Part shown: positions 12,772-24,892 of the stretch, in pieces
Numbering within the stretch: position 1 is the stretch's first letter
Layout of the letters: every line of letters begins with the position of its first letter
Translations under genes and position numbers: made by a program
Notes under the pieces: generated by a model
Told to the model about the DNA's origin: nothing
Database searches by the model: none
The model's input: the letters and a program-made list of their open reading frames with translations, nothing else
Assembly (NCBI GenBank): GCA_035772405.1
Contig: JAYKKM010000043.1
Coordinates: forward strand, 3,113,501 to 3,177,500
Reading direction: 5' to 3'
DNA length: 64,000 nucleotides
Origin: Chrysogorgia sp. JL179-B06
Taxonomy: Eukaryota > Cnidaria > Anthozoa > Scleralcyonacea > Chrysogorgiidae

Positions 12772-14994
12772 GTGCACTCTTGTTTACGTTATTCATTCCT
12801 ATCTAACCTTAAAATGCGGCAATTTCGATTTGACTATTCGCTAAAGAATATCCCTATACCATCACAGGACGCTTATTTGAAGAATTTGATTGAAAAAGTG
12901 GAAAGTGTATTAAAACGTATGAGATGGAAAGCCAATTTCTTTCTTAAAAACAAAAATAGTGAGAACCAAAAGAACCTTTTCGGCCTTGCGTCCACCAAAA
13001 CACCTCCTTCGATTCCAGATATGAAACCCTTCGAAGACGAAATTATAAAACTAATCGAGAATGTACAATTCCGGCCATATAGGAACCAATTTCAGAAATC
13101 TTTGGCTAACGATTTAAAGAAAATTAATACGTCTCCCAACATTATCATTTTTGCAGACAAAACTCGGAATATTTATGAAACCCCGCCCGACATATACAAC
13201 AATCTCTTACATGACAACATCACGAAAACATATAAACATGGATCCGAGGACTCTATAGATGAAATTGACTCAGAACTAAAAGACATTTCGAACAATTTAG
13301 GAATCGGCGACAGAATTGAAAAAATGAAAAAAACGCGAAGCATTTATATCTTTAAAAGACCACAAAGAAAATTTCGAAAACAACCCAAAATGTCGATTAA
13401 TTAACCCCGCCAAAAGCGAATCCGGAAAACTAAGCAAAGCTATTTTGGACAAAATTAATTCTAATTTGAGACAAAAACTGAATTTTAAATCAATGGAGAA
13501 ATACAAAACAAGTTATTGAGTGGTTTGGCAATATAAAAGATAAGGACAGACACAGTTTCATTTCATTTGACATTGTCGATTTCTATCCATCTATTTCTGA
13601 AAAACTATTGGACCAAGCCCTGTCCTGGGCTTCAAATTTGGCTACTATACCTCAAAACAACATTTCAATAATAAAACACGCTAGAAAATCCCTCCTTTTC
13701 AATAGCGGAATTTCATGGATAAAAAAAGATAGCAAGAATTTGTTCGACGTTACCATGGGCAGTTTCGACGGCGCGGAAATTTGTGAGCTCGTAGGCCTTT
13801 TCATTTTAAACCACCTAAGTAAGAAATTTGGCAAAGAAAGCATCGGCCTATATAGAGATGACGGTTTGGCTATCATAAAAAGTAAATCAGCACGTTTAGC
13901 AGACAAAACAAGAAAAGATCTCCACAAAATTTTCGAGCAATTTGACCTAAAAATCACCGCCGAATCAAATTTACGTATAGTAAACTTTTTAGATGTAACT
14001 TTCGACCTTAACAATGGAAAACTATAGGCCCTATAGGAAGCCCAATGACGATCCGCTATACATAAATATGCACTCTAACCACCCACCAAGCATAACAAGG
14101 CAACTACCTGCATCAATTAACAAACGCATTAAACTCCTTTCGTCAGATGAGCAAACTTTTCAGGAATCTGCACCCTTATATCAGAACGCGCTTAGGCACA
14201 GCAACTTTAATCATGAACTTAGCTACACTCATGATACACCGCAACGACCACGTAGGAATAGGCAACGCAATATCATTTGGTTCAACCCACCATTTAGCAA
14301 GAGTGTCAGCACTAACATAGGACGTAATTTCCTTAGCCTAATTGACAAACATTTCCCTCCGCACCACAAGCTCCATAAGATTTTTAACAGAAATACAGTT
14401 AAAGTAAGTTACAGCTGCATGAACAATGTTAAGTCAATAATCACTAAGCACAATGCACGCATAGCTAGGAACATCAAACCGCAGGATAGGGACGCTACTA
14501 ATTGCAGTTGTAGAGAGAACACCATTTGCCCGCTTCAAGAACAATGCATGACTAGAGACATAGTATACAAAGCAACAGTGACAGTAAACATCACAAACGA
14601 AATAAAACACTACATTGGTATGACTGCAACCACATTCAAAGAGCGATTGGCCAACCACACTAAATCTTTTCAACATAAAAAGCATGAAAATGACACCGAA
14701 CTTTCGAAATATATTTGGACATTGAAAGAAAACAATAAAGATTTCAGTATTAATTGGCAAATTCTAAAACATTCTATTTCGTACACAGGAGGATCAAAAC
14801 GATGCAATTTATGTTTAGAAGAAAAATTTTGTATTTTAAAAGAAAAAAATAAGAATAGTTTACTCAACAAAAGAGCGGAAATAATTTCACAGTGTCGTCA
14901 TCGTAATAAATTTCGCGTAATCAACGCAAACAAAGCCATGACCTCATGCTTTGTCCCCCACATACGCCCCCACTTTCCGGCAGAAAGCCTATAA
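12772..14994 (+). pseudogene. Penelope-like element copy 4, full length with three frameshifts
   Basis: This copy spans the entire protein, from MHSCLRYSFLSNLKMRQF at 12772 to PAESL at 14994, mirroring copy 1. Domain order is the N-terminal region, RT with GLYRDDGLAI, cysteine cluster, and GIY-YIG. Three single-base additions break it: seven rather than six A near 13330, an extra T near 13483, and an extra A near 14018. All are in homopolymers. Copies 1 and 4 break at different places, so a consensus of the copies would be open; the present sequence is not. Confidence 0.9.
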
Positions 14995-15083
14995 ATAAGC
15001 GGTCATCCCTTTCGATATTGTCACTGCCTGAAGATTCTTTTACAGATGAAACAAGTTGTAGCAGACCAGTTTTGAGGTAAGCG

Positions 15084-15148
<65 letters not shown>
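14995..15148 (+). repeat. Copy 4 tail and AT run, cut short by BEL insertion
   Basis: The tail follows copy 2 up to GCGAAAAT at 15086 and then becomes AT repeats until the BEL element begins at 15149. A second copy of the same tail resumes after BEL at 22270. Confidence 0.85.
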
Positions 15149-15152
<4 letters not shown>

Positions 15153-15419
15153 CTGATCCTTCAGGCCACTGGGGCCCTTCTCCAGCAGTAACGAATATAA
15201 ACACAAAAGGTTTTATAACTATTTATTGACTCTTGGTTGATTCGTAAAAAGAGGTGCTGACTTCGGCCTAGCACACTAAACAACAGAATGAAATTGACAA
15301 GATAAAAGCCCCCCTGGCTTGATTGGAGAACCAATGAAATCCGCCAGATTGAGGAAATGGCGGGAACAAAACAAAGGCTAATTTTAGACCTAAACTAACA
15401 AGGCCGCGAGGTCAGAACA
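15149..15419 (-). repeat. BEL 3' LTR
   Basis: 271 bp, TG...CA ends with six-base inverted termini TGTTCT/AGAACA. Next to it, at 15420-15430 on the element strand, is the purine stretch GGCGAGGAG expected for the plus-strand primer. Confidence 0.95.
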
Positions 15420-15488
15420 CTCCTCGCCTGGTATGAAAATACCACTCATAATGTACTGTATATATATACTGAATAATATGTTCAAAAG

Positions 15489-17153
15489 TCAGCTTAGTTC
15501 GTCTACTGTCTTGAGCAAAATGACTTCTGTAACTGGTCTGGTGTATGTATGCTTCGTCCCGTCTTTCGCAGTCACCAACTCCACCTTTCGAACTTTCTTA
15601 TCTTCGCTTTGGTAGACTTTGGTAATCCGAGCAAGAGGCCACTCGTTTCTTGCCACTTCTTTACGACGAAGCAGGACCAGATCACCCTCTTTTAGGTTTG
15701 GTAACTCATTCTTCCATTTTCTTCTCGGCTGAAGCATGGGCAGAAACTCCTTCCTCCATCGGGACCAAAAAACGTTAGCTAAATGTTGAACTTGTCGCCA
15801 TTGTTTAGCGTGTAGATCTGTTTGGCTGAAAACCCCTGGCGTTGTCTTAAGTGTCCCTGATTTCTGAGTTAGTAGGGTGGATGGCGTAAGGATTTCTGGT
15901 ATAGATGGATCGTTGGAAACTGGCACCTGAGGTCTGTTGTTGACTATGGCCGTGACTTCCGCCATGAGAGTTGAAAGGACCTCATGGGTAAGTTGTCTGT
16001 ATCCAAGATCAGCGAGCATTGAGTCTAGTATCTTCCTTGAGATTCCAATCATTCGTTCCCATACACCGCCTGCGTGAGATGCGTATGGAGGGTTGAAAAC
16101 CCATTCACTGCCTTCGCGGTTGAGGTAGGCTTCGATGTCCTTTGTGTTCATCTCTTTGAGGGCCGCGGCTAGTTCGTTGTGTGCCCCAACAAAGTTTGTC
16201 CCACAGTCGGAACGAAGTTGTGCAACTGGTCCCCTAATCGCCAGGAATCTGCGTAAAGCGTTAATGAAGCTTGAGGTATCTAAGGACTCGATTAGCTCGA
16301 TGTGGATTGCTCTGATAGTGAGACAGGTGAAGATCACTGCCCAGCGTTTATTGCAAGCAGCTCCTCCTCTGGTGCGTCGAGTCATTACTTGCCACGGTCC
16401 AAAAACGTCAAGGCCAACGTAAGTGAATGGAGGGACTGGAGTAAGGCGTTGTTGGACTGGAAGGTCGGCCATCTTTTGGTGTTGCGGTTTTCCCCTCAGC
16501 TTCTTGCATTTTAGACATCGGTGGATGACTTTGCTCACTAGCCGTTTACCTCCAACTATCCAGTAGCCGTTTGCTCTCACTATACCGTGCGTGAAATGAC
16601 GCCCTTGGTGCTTGACTTCGTTGTGGAGATGCTCGACGATGAGGGTCGTGACATGATGTGATCCTGGTAGAATCAGTGGGTGACGCTCTTCGTTGGTGAG
16701 ATCGGCTCGATCAAGACGTCCACCAACGCGCAATAGACCCCCAGTGTCAATTATCGGGCTTAGTTTTGAAATCACGCTTGTTCTTGCTAGTATCTTCTTC
16801 TTCTCGATGCGTTCAATGTCCTCACCGAATGCCTCGTGCTGTAGATTTCTAATTATCACCGTCTCTGCTTGCTTTCGCGTATTGACAACACTGGAAACAG
16901 CTGTTTCTGCGATCGGCGTATTTTCTGGTGTCGGAAGATTAGAATCGTTGAGGAGTGTAGCTCGATTGTGTGATTGAGCAAACAGGATCAGCCGCGATAC
17001 TGCTTTTACCAGATTATTCCACTGCGAAAATCTCAAAAAACGATCTGACCCAAGGAACTTCTTTTTCTGTACGGTTGTGCTTAGTGTCTTGATCTCTAGG
17101 CGAACTTCAGGATCGTCTGTAGACGTTTCTACGGTTGACGGGTCTACTTGCAT
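15489..17153 (-). CDS. BEL integrase and C-terminal domain (part of gag-pol)
   Basis: This 554-residue open segment contains the integrase zinc-binding region (HNEVKHQGRH with CLKCKK), then the catalytic core with GLDVFGPW, LRSDCGTNF and GGVWERM supplying the D, D and E residues, and a basic C-terminal DUF5641-type domain (FWSRWRKEFLP, EGDLVLL). Integrase inserts the DNA copy into the host chromosome. All three catalytic residues are present. It overlaps the upstream RNase H segment by 10 bases in another frame, which marks a frameshift rather than a separate start. It ends 69 bp before the 3' LTR. Confidence 0.92.
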   Translation of the reverse strand: MQVDPSTVETSTDDPEVRLEIKTLSTTVQKKKFLGSDRFLRFSQWNNLVKAVSRLILFAQSHNRATLLNDSNLPTPENTPIAETAVSSVVNTRKQAETVIIRNLQHEAFGEDIERIEKKKILARTSVISKLSPIIDTGGLLRVGGRLDRADLTNEERHPLILPGSHHVTTLIVEHLHNEVKHQGRHFTHGIVRANGYWIVGGKRLVSKVIHRCLKCKKLRGKPQHQKMADLPVQQRLTPVPPFTYVGLDVFGPWQVMTRRTRGGAACNKRWAVIFTCLTIRAIHIELIESLDTSSFINALRRFLAIRGPVAQLRSDCGTNFVGAHNELAAALKEMNTKDIEAYLNREGSEWVFNPPYASHAGGVWERMIGISRKILDSMLADLGYRQLTHEVLSTLMAEVTAIVNNRPQVPVSNDPSIPEILTPSTLLTQKSGTLKTTPGVFSQTDLHAKQWRQVQHLANVFWSRWRKEFLPMLQPRRKWKNELPNLKEGDLVLLRRKEVARNEWPLARITKVYQSEDKKVRKVELVTAKDGTKHTYTRPVTEVILLKTVDELS

Positions 17154-18068
17154 ATCCTTGGGTGGGTTTTGGTCGTAGAGGAACTTTGGACCAGTAAGCC
17201 ACCTATAGAGCTTCCGAGATCGCTAGCTTTCACTGAGCGAGTGGCTAGATCAGCGGGGTTGAGATGCGTCGATACGTAGCGCCATTGCTCTGCGGAAGAA
17301 TACTTTCTGATTCGTTCCACTCGGTTGGTCACGTAAACGTAGAATCGTCTAGTTTCGTTAGTGACGTACCCCAATACTACTTTGCTGTCCGAATAGTACG
17401 TGATTGAGTCTGGCTGAACCACTTTCTCTTCCAGAATTAATCCAGTGATCTCCACTCCGAGTACGGCAGCGCACAACTCCAGCCGAGGGATAGTGGTAGC
17501 GTGGGATGGCACCAGCTTGGCTTTCCCAAGAACAAACGATACTTCGACTTGACCATTGGGCTGGACGGTTTTCAAATAGGAAACTGCCGCGATGCCTTGC
17601 ACTGAAGCATCACAAAAGGTGTGGAGCTCGGTACGTCTTGCTTGTTCAAGCGATGCCGTGGCGTAAGCACGAGGAATATGGAGATGCTGTAGGTCAAAAA
17701 GTGATTCGCACCACGATTGCCAGGCTGGTTTATACTCTTGAGGAAGCGGCTTGTCCCATTCTTCAAATTGTCGCTCTTTTAGATGCGTTGACATGGATCT
17801 AAGAATAATTTTCCCATGGATTACTACTGGTGCGGCAATTCCTAACGGGTCGTACAGGCTATTAATCACTGATAAAACACCGCGTCTTGTAAATGGCTTG
17901 TCTCCAAGGGTCACTCTGAAGGTAAACGTGTCCGTTTCTAAATCCCAACATACGCCGTGGTGTCTTGGTTCATGTCCAGGTCACGAAAGCCAGAAGCTCG
18001 GTCTTCACTTGAAAATGCGTGGGTTACTTTTAGGTCGTTGGATGCGATTTTATGAAGACGGAGGTTAG
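17144..18068 (-). pseudogene. BEL RNase H region (part of gag-pol), frameshifted
   Basis: The open part (17144-17914) encodes the connection region (SVINSLYDPLGIAAPV) and RNase H with TFCDAS and YYSDSKVVLGY, carrying acidic active-site residues, then THLNPADLATRSV. Between 17915 and about 18068 the coding continues in another frame with TAYVGI followed by a stop, and WDLETDTFTF resumes one base away. The RNase H strips element RNA from the first DNA strand. Confidence 0.85.
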
Positions 18069-18620
18069 CGTGGCTAGTATGGCTTGAGTACGTCGTAGTA
18101 AGTCAATGGCTTGTTTGCTTTCAGGCGTGGACTTTAGACCATCATCCACGTAAAAGTCTTTGTCTACGAATTCCTTGGCATCGGATCCAAATTCGGCTTC
18201 TCCGAGTAGTGCTGTCTTCCTGAGACCAAATGTTGCAACTACTGGCGATGAAGTATTTCCAAAGAGATGGACCTTCATCCTGAACTCCATTACCTCTCCG
18301 TCAGGATTGTTGTCCTTGTACCACAGAATTTGCAGAAAGCGTATGAATAGAACATCTGCTCTATGTCGACCATGAATGCAGTGGAATTCTGGCGGAAGCG
18401 TATAGTAGAACACCCAGTAGACTGTTTGTAAAGTCGGGACCATGCAGAGAGGAGTAGTTTATTCAAAGATACTCCATCGGTTTCTGCAGCAGAGTCGAAG
18501 ACTACCCGGATCTTTTCAGGCTTCTGGGGGTGGTATAGACACCAAAGTGTGGAAGATACCAACATGGCTTAGTCGAGGAAAGATCTTTGGGTGGCACAAG
18601 TTCGGCATGTCCCTTGTCAA
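18030..18620 (-). pseudogene. BEL reverse transcriptase (part of gag-pol), several frameshifts
   Basis: The RT is spread over three frames. LPHFGVYHPQKPEKIRVVFD and AETDGVSLNKLLLS lead to FMVDIEQMFYS, then WYKDNNPDGEVMEFRMKVHL, and finally the catalytic box DFYVDDGLKS. Breaks lie near 18625 (five rather than four A), near 18400-18430 (small insertions) and near 18330. The catalytic aspartates are intact. Each lesion is small, and the flanking protein sequence is well preserved. Confidence 0.88.
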
Positions 18621-20593
18621 GAATCTTTTTGCATGAAGTCGAAGTAATGTTGTTTCATCAAAGGCTTTCGATCAAGTGTTCTGCGCGTAGACTTGAGACG
18701 TTTGTATACTTCTTCACGATTGATTGGCAGTTGTGTCACTTCGTGGCGAAATGGAAGTGGAGCAACCCAGTTGCCGGAGTTATTCTTTACCATGTCTCGT
18801 TCCATAATATCGATGAATCTTCTATCCTCCACGGACAGTCCTGGTCTGTTATCGTTTTCTGTGCGCGCAAATACGTTGTCAGCTAGTCCATCTTTGAACT
18901 TTCCTTGGACGAATGTCTCTCTTCTACTGCTGTTTCCATTGCAGGTGCGAGAATCTGAACTGAAATCTTGTTTGATGTGGAATACATTTGGACAAGGCTC
19001 GAGGATGGAAGGCCTTCCACTATGAAGTACGTGAGTCTTGAAGGACGAGATATCGTTGGGTTTGTGTGCACCGTCTAAACAGGCGTTGCCTAAGATGACC
19101 CATCCAAGGTCAAGCCGTTGTGCCCATGGAGTATTCCCTCTTCCATTACGCGACTCGTGTACCTTGTGAAGTGGTGGTACATCTCTTCCAATCAGTAGAA
19201 GTATCTCAGTTTCAGCTTTGACTTCAGGTATCTTGTCGGCAATCGGGCGGAGATGCGGGTGAGCCATGGCTACGGTTGGCGTGGGGATTTCTTCTTTGCT
19301 GTCTGGAATAGCATTACATTCTAATATGGTGGGGAGGAGGTGGGTCTTACGTCCATCCAACGATTCAATTACGAGGCCTTTTGCTTGCCTTCCTTTCATC
19401 GGTGTTGTTCCAGCACAAGTTTTCAATGTGTAGGTAGACGTCTCTCCATCTAGATTTAACTGTTCGAAAAGCTGAGATTTGGCAAGAGAACAATTGCTTT
19501 GGTCATCGATGACTACGTAGGCTTGTATCTTGGTGTCAGGGTGATTCTTGAGATACACATTGGCCAGACATATCTTCGAACATGATTTTCCACCCTGACT
19601 GTTTCCACATATCTCAGTACAGGCTGATGTAACTTGGTTGGGCTCCTCGCCTTGCTGTTGAACCTCTTCTTTTTTCCCGTGTTGGCGGCGGTTGTAGTTT
19701 CGTTCCTCGTTTTCACCTCGTTCTTCCTTTTCCATCTTCTTTGATTCAAGTGGTATTCCTGCGTGAAGTGCAGCCAAATGTTTCTCGCTCTGGCATTCTG
19801 TGCATTTAACAGTACACTTGCAATCTTTAGCCATGTGAGTGGAGGAGGCAACGCAGCGGAAACATATACGATGCTGTCTCAACAGGTTTTTTCTCTCCTC
19901 AAGAGGTTTGGCTCGAAAGGCACGGCACTTGTTTAGCGGGTGGGGCTTCTGGTGAATGATGCACCAACTGCTCGGACCTGGGCTTCGGTTGTTTTGGTCA
20001 GCAGATGTGCCATCGCTGATCTCAGTCTTGTAGCTCTGCCTCGGTTTTGGCGTCGAGTTTCTCAAACTGGGACTTTCCTTCTCGAAGGTGTCTATAGCTA
20101 GGTTTGGGTCATTTCTCTCGAGCGAGATATCTTGAATAAATTTGGCGAATTCAACAAATGGAGGATAATCAACATGGTGGTCTCTCTTGTAGCGGAAGGC
20201 TTGTCTCTGCCATCTGGATTGAATGTCTCCAGGAAGTTTAGTGAGGATCGGTTTCAAGTAGATAGGTTCATCGAGAATTATAAGACCTTGCAGACTTCCA
20301 TCTTTCTTGGCACACTCTAGCTCCAACAGCAGATCTCCTAGTTCCTGTAATTTTTTATTATCTTTGTAGCCAATTTTTGGAAAGTCTGTCAGCTTGTTTA
20401 GATGTACTTTCGTAAGGACAGCATTAGAACCATATCGTTCCCCCAATTTCTTCCAAACCTCGGCCACTCCTTCGGCTGCATTTGTGATGTAGGCATTGCG
20501 CAGTCGTTGAACGAGCTTCTTTGAATTTTTGGTGGTGTATTCAATTATGAGGGAGAGTTCTTCACTGGGTGTGATGCTGACATTCCTTGTCAT
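18617..20593 (-). CDS. BEL gag C-part, zinc knuckles and protease (part of gag-pol)
   Basis: The segment begins in the DUF1759 region (SIIEYTTKNSKKLVQRL-like helices, LKPILTKLPGDIQSRW) and passes a cysteine/histidine cluster (CFRCVASSTHMAKDC, then CTECQSEKHLAALH) that would bind RNA. It continues into a DUF1758 aspartic protease with VIDDQSNCSLA and ends at the start of RT (LDRKPLMKQHYF). It is 658 residues long. Upstream, one extra A in the run near 20640 separates it from gag, since KFDDSPENYHTW continues gag in the neighbouring frame. It is best viewed as part of one polyprotein, not a separate gene. Confidence 0.9.
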   Translation of the reverse strand: MTRNVSITPSEELSLIIEYTTKNSKKLVQRLRNAYITNAAEGVAEVWKKLGERYGSNAVLTKVHLNKLTDFPKIGYKDNKKLQELGDLLLELECAKKDGSLQGLIILDEPIYLKPILTKLPGDIQSRWQRQAFRYKRDHHVDYPPFVEFAKFIQDISLERNDPNLAIDTFEKESPSLRNSTPKPRQSYKTEISDGTSADQNNRSPGPSSWCIIHQKPHPLNKCRAFRAKPLEERKNLLRQHRICFRCVASSTHMAKDCKCTVKCTECQSEKHLAALHAGIPLESKKMEKEERGENEERNYNRRQHGKKEEVQQQGEEPNQVTSACTEICGNSQGGKSCSKICLANVYLKNHPDTKIQAYVVIDDQSNCSLAKSQLFEQLNLDGETSTYTLKTCAGTTPMKGRQAKGLVIESLDGRKTHLLPTILECNAIPDSKEEIPTPTVAMAHPHLRPIADKIPEVKAETEILLLIGRDVPPLHKVHESRNGRGNTPWAQRLDLGWVILGNACLDGAHKPNDISSFKTHVLHSGRPSILEPCPNVFHIKQDFSSDSRTCNGNSSRRETFVQGKFKDGLADNVFARTENDNRPGLSVEDRRFIDIMERDMVKNNSGNWVAPLPFRHEVTQLPINREEVYKRLKSTRRTLDRKPLMKQHYFDFMQKDS

Positions 20594-20636
20594 ATTCTTA
20601 AAGGATTCTTTCCAGGTGTGGTAATTCTCTGGGCTG

Positions 20637-21866
20637 TCATCGAATTTTTTCTATTTTGTTTGCTATGAGCTCTCGCCGAGCCATAAACTCAATGTAAGAA
20701 TTCATAACTGGGTTTGGGTTAGGAGGTGAGTTCATCTGGTTTGGTGGACTGAACGCATTCGCTGTGGCGTCTAACGGTCGAGGAGTTGGAATCTGGTGAC
20801 TCTGGGGGTGGTCCTGTTGGGTTGTTTGGTTAGGTTGGTTGACCACACCAAGAGGCTGGTCTTGATGGTTAGCAGATGGATCAATACACTGGTTTTGGAT
20901 GTAGTGTTGTACTCTCTGGCTAGCGTTTTCTTCAGGTAAGTCTAGTCGGTGAGCCTCTTCACTGCCTCTGAAGCCTAGTTCATCGTCTATGGCATTCGCT
21001 TTGGCAACAGCAATTGCTGCTTCTTCTTCGAGACGTAAACCTTCCATTCTTGCTTGCTCATTCATTTTTCTTCGAGTTAGCGCTAATTCTTCTTGTTGTA
21101 TTAACAGCGCGGATTGGGATTCTAGAAAGGATCGCTTTTTCTGCATTTCAGCTTTTTTCATTGCTGCAGCAGCCTCAGCTCTGGCTTGCGCTCGTACGGC
21201 GGCAGACGATAACGAGGACGCGCGCGAACCGCGAGATCGCCACGAACCGCGAGATCGCCACGAACCCATTTCTAGCAAAAGTTCCTTCTTACGTTCACCC
21301 CCCTGCGCTAGGGTCGTTTGTACAAATTGTTCATGATTGTTCATAATTTCTTCCCATGTCTCACGCTCTTGTTGACATTGAGGAGTACTAATATATGCAA
21401 GAAAATCCACAAATGACAACCACACAACTTGATAATCGTGAAAATTTGAACGTACCTTCGCTGACCCTGAACGGAGTTCTTCGAGAGAGTCTGGCGACTG
21501 TTGAAGCTTCGATATGGCGTTGAATACTTTCTCCCATAGTTTCTCCAGTTTAATTCTGTCAGACTGTATTCGATTCTCGATAGATTTAGCAGAAGGCTTA
21601 GCGTTCCTTTTGGGTCTAGTTGATAGTTCTTTATCCGTTGTAAGACTCTCAATCTCGTCTCTTTCCCGGTTTAACTCTTCGACCGATCTTGATGTCTGAG
21701 TAATGTCTTGTCCCCGTACGTTGACATTGCCAGTGTTCTCGCATGGTCGAGCAGTATTTACTTCTTCCCCTAACTTGGGTCCGTCGGGACGAGGTTCATC
21801 TTGCGTTTCTTTGTTAATTTCAGCTTCCGTTACGGGTAGATCATCATTTATAGCGATACCATCCAT
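20637..21866 (-). CDS. BEL gag N-terminal region
   Basis: 409 residues from MDGIAINDDLPVTEAEINKE. The sequence is charged, with a helical region around WEKVFNAISKLQQSPDSLEE and a long alanine/glutamate coiled coil (AQARAEAAAAMKKAEMQKK). It contains a tandem repeat of SWRSRG near the middle. The last third is proline and asparagine rich. Gag would form the particle core. The first ATG after the 5' LTR is used, 80 bp into the element, with no competing ATG in frame. Confidence 0.85.
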   Translation of the reverse strand: MDGIAINDDLPVTEAEINKETQDEPRPDGPKLGEEVNTARPCENTGNVNVRGQDITQTSRSVEELNRERDEIESLTTDKELSTRPKRNAKPSAKSIENRIQSDRIKLEKLWEKVFNAISKLQQSPDSLEELRSGSAKVRSNFHDYQVVWLSFVDFLAYISTPQCQQERETWEEIMNNHEQFVQTTLAQGGERKKELLLEMGSWRSRGSWRSRGSRASSLSSAAVRAQARAEAAAAMKKAEMQKKRSFLESQSALLIQQEELALTRRKMNEQARMEGLRLEEEAAIAVAKANAIDDELGFRGSEEAHRLDLPEENASQRVQHYIQNQCIDPSANHQDQPLGVVNQPNQTTQQDHPQSHQIPTPRPLDATANAFSPPNQMNSPPNPNPVMNSYIEFMARRELIANKIEKIR

Positions 21867-21946
21867 ACTACAAGTACGAGATCTTCTTCGATAACGTCAA
21901 CACGATTGCTGGCCGTATTTTACGCGAAAAGCGTACCTCTTTTTAC

Positions 21947-22217
21947 TGTTCTAATCCTTCAGGCCACTGGGGCCCTTCTCCAGCAGTAACGAATATAAAC
22001 ACAAAAGGTTTTATAACTATTTATTGACTCTTGGTTGATTCGTAAAAAGAGGTGCTGACTTCGGCCTAGCACACTAAACAACAGAATGAAATTGACAAGA
22101 TAAAAGCCCCCCTGGCTTGATTGGAGAACCAATGAAATCCGCCAGATTGAGGAAATGGCGGGAACAAAACAAAGGCTAATTTTAGACCTAAACTAACAAG
22201 GCCGCGAGGTCAGAACA
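21947..22217 (-). repeat. BEL 5' LTR
   Basis: 271 bp, same as the 3' LTR apart from one noticed base. The bases following it on the element strand are GTAAAAAGAGGTACGC; no clear tRNA primer complement starting TGG was recognised. Confidence 0.95.
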
Positions 22218-22815
<598 letters not shown>

Positions 22816-24850
22816 AAGTCAATCTGGGTTAGGGTACAACAGTAAGTTGATAATTCCGTACGTCTGCACTGTATGGCAGTAATCTCGAAAGCAACCGTGC
22901 ACGTGTTGCGTCATTTTTTTCAGATTTTGCAGCGGCAATGAGTTAGACACATGGTGTCAAAGCAATTGTGATCAGTAATGATAAAGCAATTTTCTGATAT
23001 CAAGCATCTTGTGGAAACCTTATTGTAAATCGATCAAACACCTTTCGGTGGAAACCTAAACATTAATTAGTAGCAGCAGCGCCACAGTCCAGGGTGTCTT
23101 ACAAAGGAACAGCACGGAGCCTATTGACGGCGCTGTTTCTTCATTCATTTCCAATTAATTGCGTCAGGATACCGCAATGTTATGGTTTCTAGAACGTTCG
23201 TCGGACAACACACGACATCTGATATCCATCCATGATATCAGTCATTCCTGGTTCGAAAAACTCGAATTTCGCAATGCGAATACTCACGCAACTTGGGTGT
23301 GTGGAATGTAATTTGAGTCGTTTTATAAATAGCTACTTTTTATAATATTTTCTGTATTTAATGTTCATTTTTGACCACGGGCGATTAGAATAAATTATGA
23401 AAAAGTAAAACTGACGTCGTAAACGACAATGTCGTGAACAACAATGTTTACCGTTAAGCTAATAATCTTAGTGTTTTAGGGGCATGTTAAATTCGTATTA
23501 CCCTATAAACGACTTCTTGTTACCACCAATCCGTTCCTATTACATTATCCAAATAAAGACTCGAGACTGATCTCGAGATTGATAATCGATAACTGCGTGT
23601 AATAAAGAATTACAAATATTCTTATTTACCACGCGGTACTACCTTATTTCAAACACCTGTCAAAAGGATTCAATAAGAGTAGTGCAATAAATATAGTCAA
23701 CCGGACCATTTGCCGGGGTTGAGACTTGCCACAAATGGTTCTGTGGACAAGCTAGTAAATATAGTATGTGTCAGAAAGCGTGAAACAGCGGGGGAAGTTA
23801 TTAACGTTTTGGACACGATTATCGCTTTAGATTTCTTCTATGTGTTTATTCCATTGTTGGAATAGGGCTTACGGTTTAGACTGTAGGGTTATTTGATGTT
23901 TAACGTTAGAACCTCTCGTCCCTGATGACTATAGGGCAATGGATGTACCTGTAGTTTACGGCCTCGCCCAGGCAATTATCCTTTTCGTAAACGATCTTTG
24001 CCATCGCGAAGGCTATTTGCCATCCTAAACAATGACCCTATCCCACTGATCTCTAAGGGACCAACGTGATCCCTGCAATATGGCCACCCGCCACCGCGCG
24101 CTAAACCTGGCTTCATAGTTACTATTATGGAGCCGTAGTTTGTGTTCTATAGTAAGGGAAAACCTTGGACAACTAATTTATTTTAGCATCATAAAAGATC
24201 TGTAGCCTATAGTAAAACCATATAACGTGATCCCAACAAGATGGCCGCCACGAACTACTTCCGGCTTCATTTTCTGAACAATAGTTGCTCGATGGTTGTC
24301 TTATTAGTTTAGATATCAGATCTCCCCTGAATCCGAACACTAACCCCCCGTGGGGCTGGACGACCACTAGTTTATCGATATGTAGCAGTGCTATCAGCCA
24401 ATTTGAATTACACAGTTACTGTGCCTGTATAGAATATTGTCAACAGATATTTTACATTAAAGTAAATGTTTTGGATGGTGCTCTTGAATCAACGAGTTCT
24501 TCGATAACTTCACATCATGAAATAATGCGTAAAGCACAGTGCTTATTCTAATCAGTACTATATGACATGCACTTTTGAGCGCGTTCATTCTTGATGTTGT
24601 AAACTCAGTGTAGTGTTATAATTAAGTTTAATTACATTCTGTTGTTTGTCATGGTAGATGCTTTATAAACTATCAACATATATAGCATCAGACTGTAATC
24701 GGTGAATATCTCGAGAATCTAAATATTTTTTTTCTCTGTAATATGGTTTTGGGAGAAAAGCAATTACCTTTGTTTTTAAAATTTCAAAGTAATCAGTTTT
24801 TCTTCCATGAAAAACGCTCACTAATTCAACTTCCGTGATGCATTGCCATA
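22816..24850. other. No gene seen; weak diverged repeats
   Basis: No convincing coding region. Two stretches at about 24068-24130 and 24228-24290 are diverged direct copies sharing CGTGATCCC, ATGGCC and a following CGGCTTCAT or TGGCTTCAT. Confidence 0.5.
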
Positions 24851-24856
24851 GCTGGA

Positions 24857-24892
24857 ATTCCCTTCTTATATTCCTAAAAGAAGGGAATTCGT
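24857..24892. repeat. 36-bp hairpin
   Basis: GAATTCCCTTCTT pairs with AAGAAGGGAATTC across a short loop. The 30 bp before it resemble the GATGCATTGCTATAGC stretch of the THAP element arms, so this may be a scrap of the same family. Confidence 0.6.

Larger units (their letters stand above)
15149..22217 (-). mobile_element. BEL/Pao LTR retrotransposon, recent
   Basis: Two 271-bp direct repeats starting TGTTCT and ending AGAACA bound a minus-strand gag-pol region. The LTRs differ at one noticed position (TTCTGATCC against TTCTAATCC), which points to recent insertion. The target was an AT run, so the expected 5-bp duplication cannot be separated from the repeat. Gene order (gag, DUF1759, zinc knuckles, DUF1758 protease, RT, RNase H, integrase, DUF5641) is that of BEL/Pao. 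No envelope gene is present. Several one-base frameshifts interrupt the expected single polyprotein. Confidence 0.95.

Noticed and set aside
15149..22217. Endogenous retrovirus with envelope
   Set aside because: Domains are those of BEL/Pao and no envelope frame lies between integrase and the 3' LTR.
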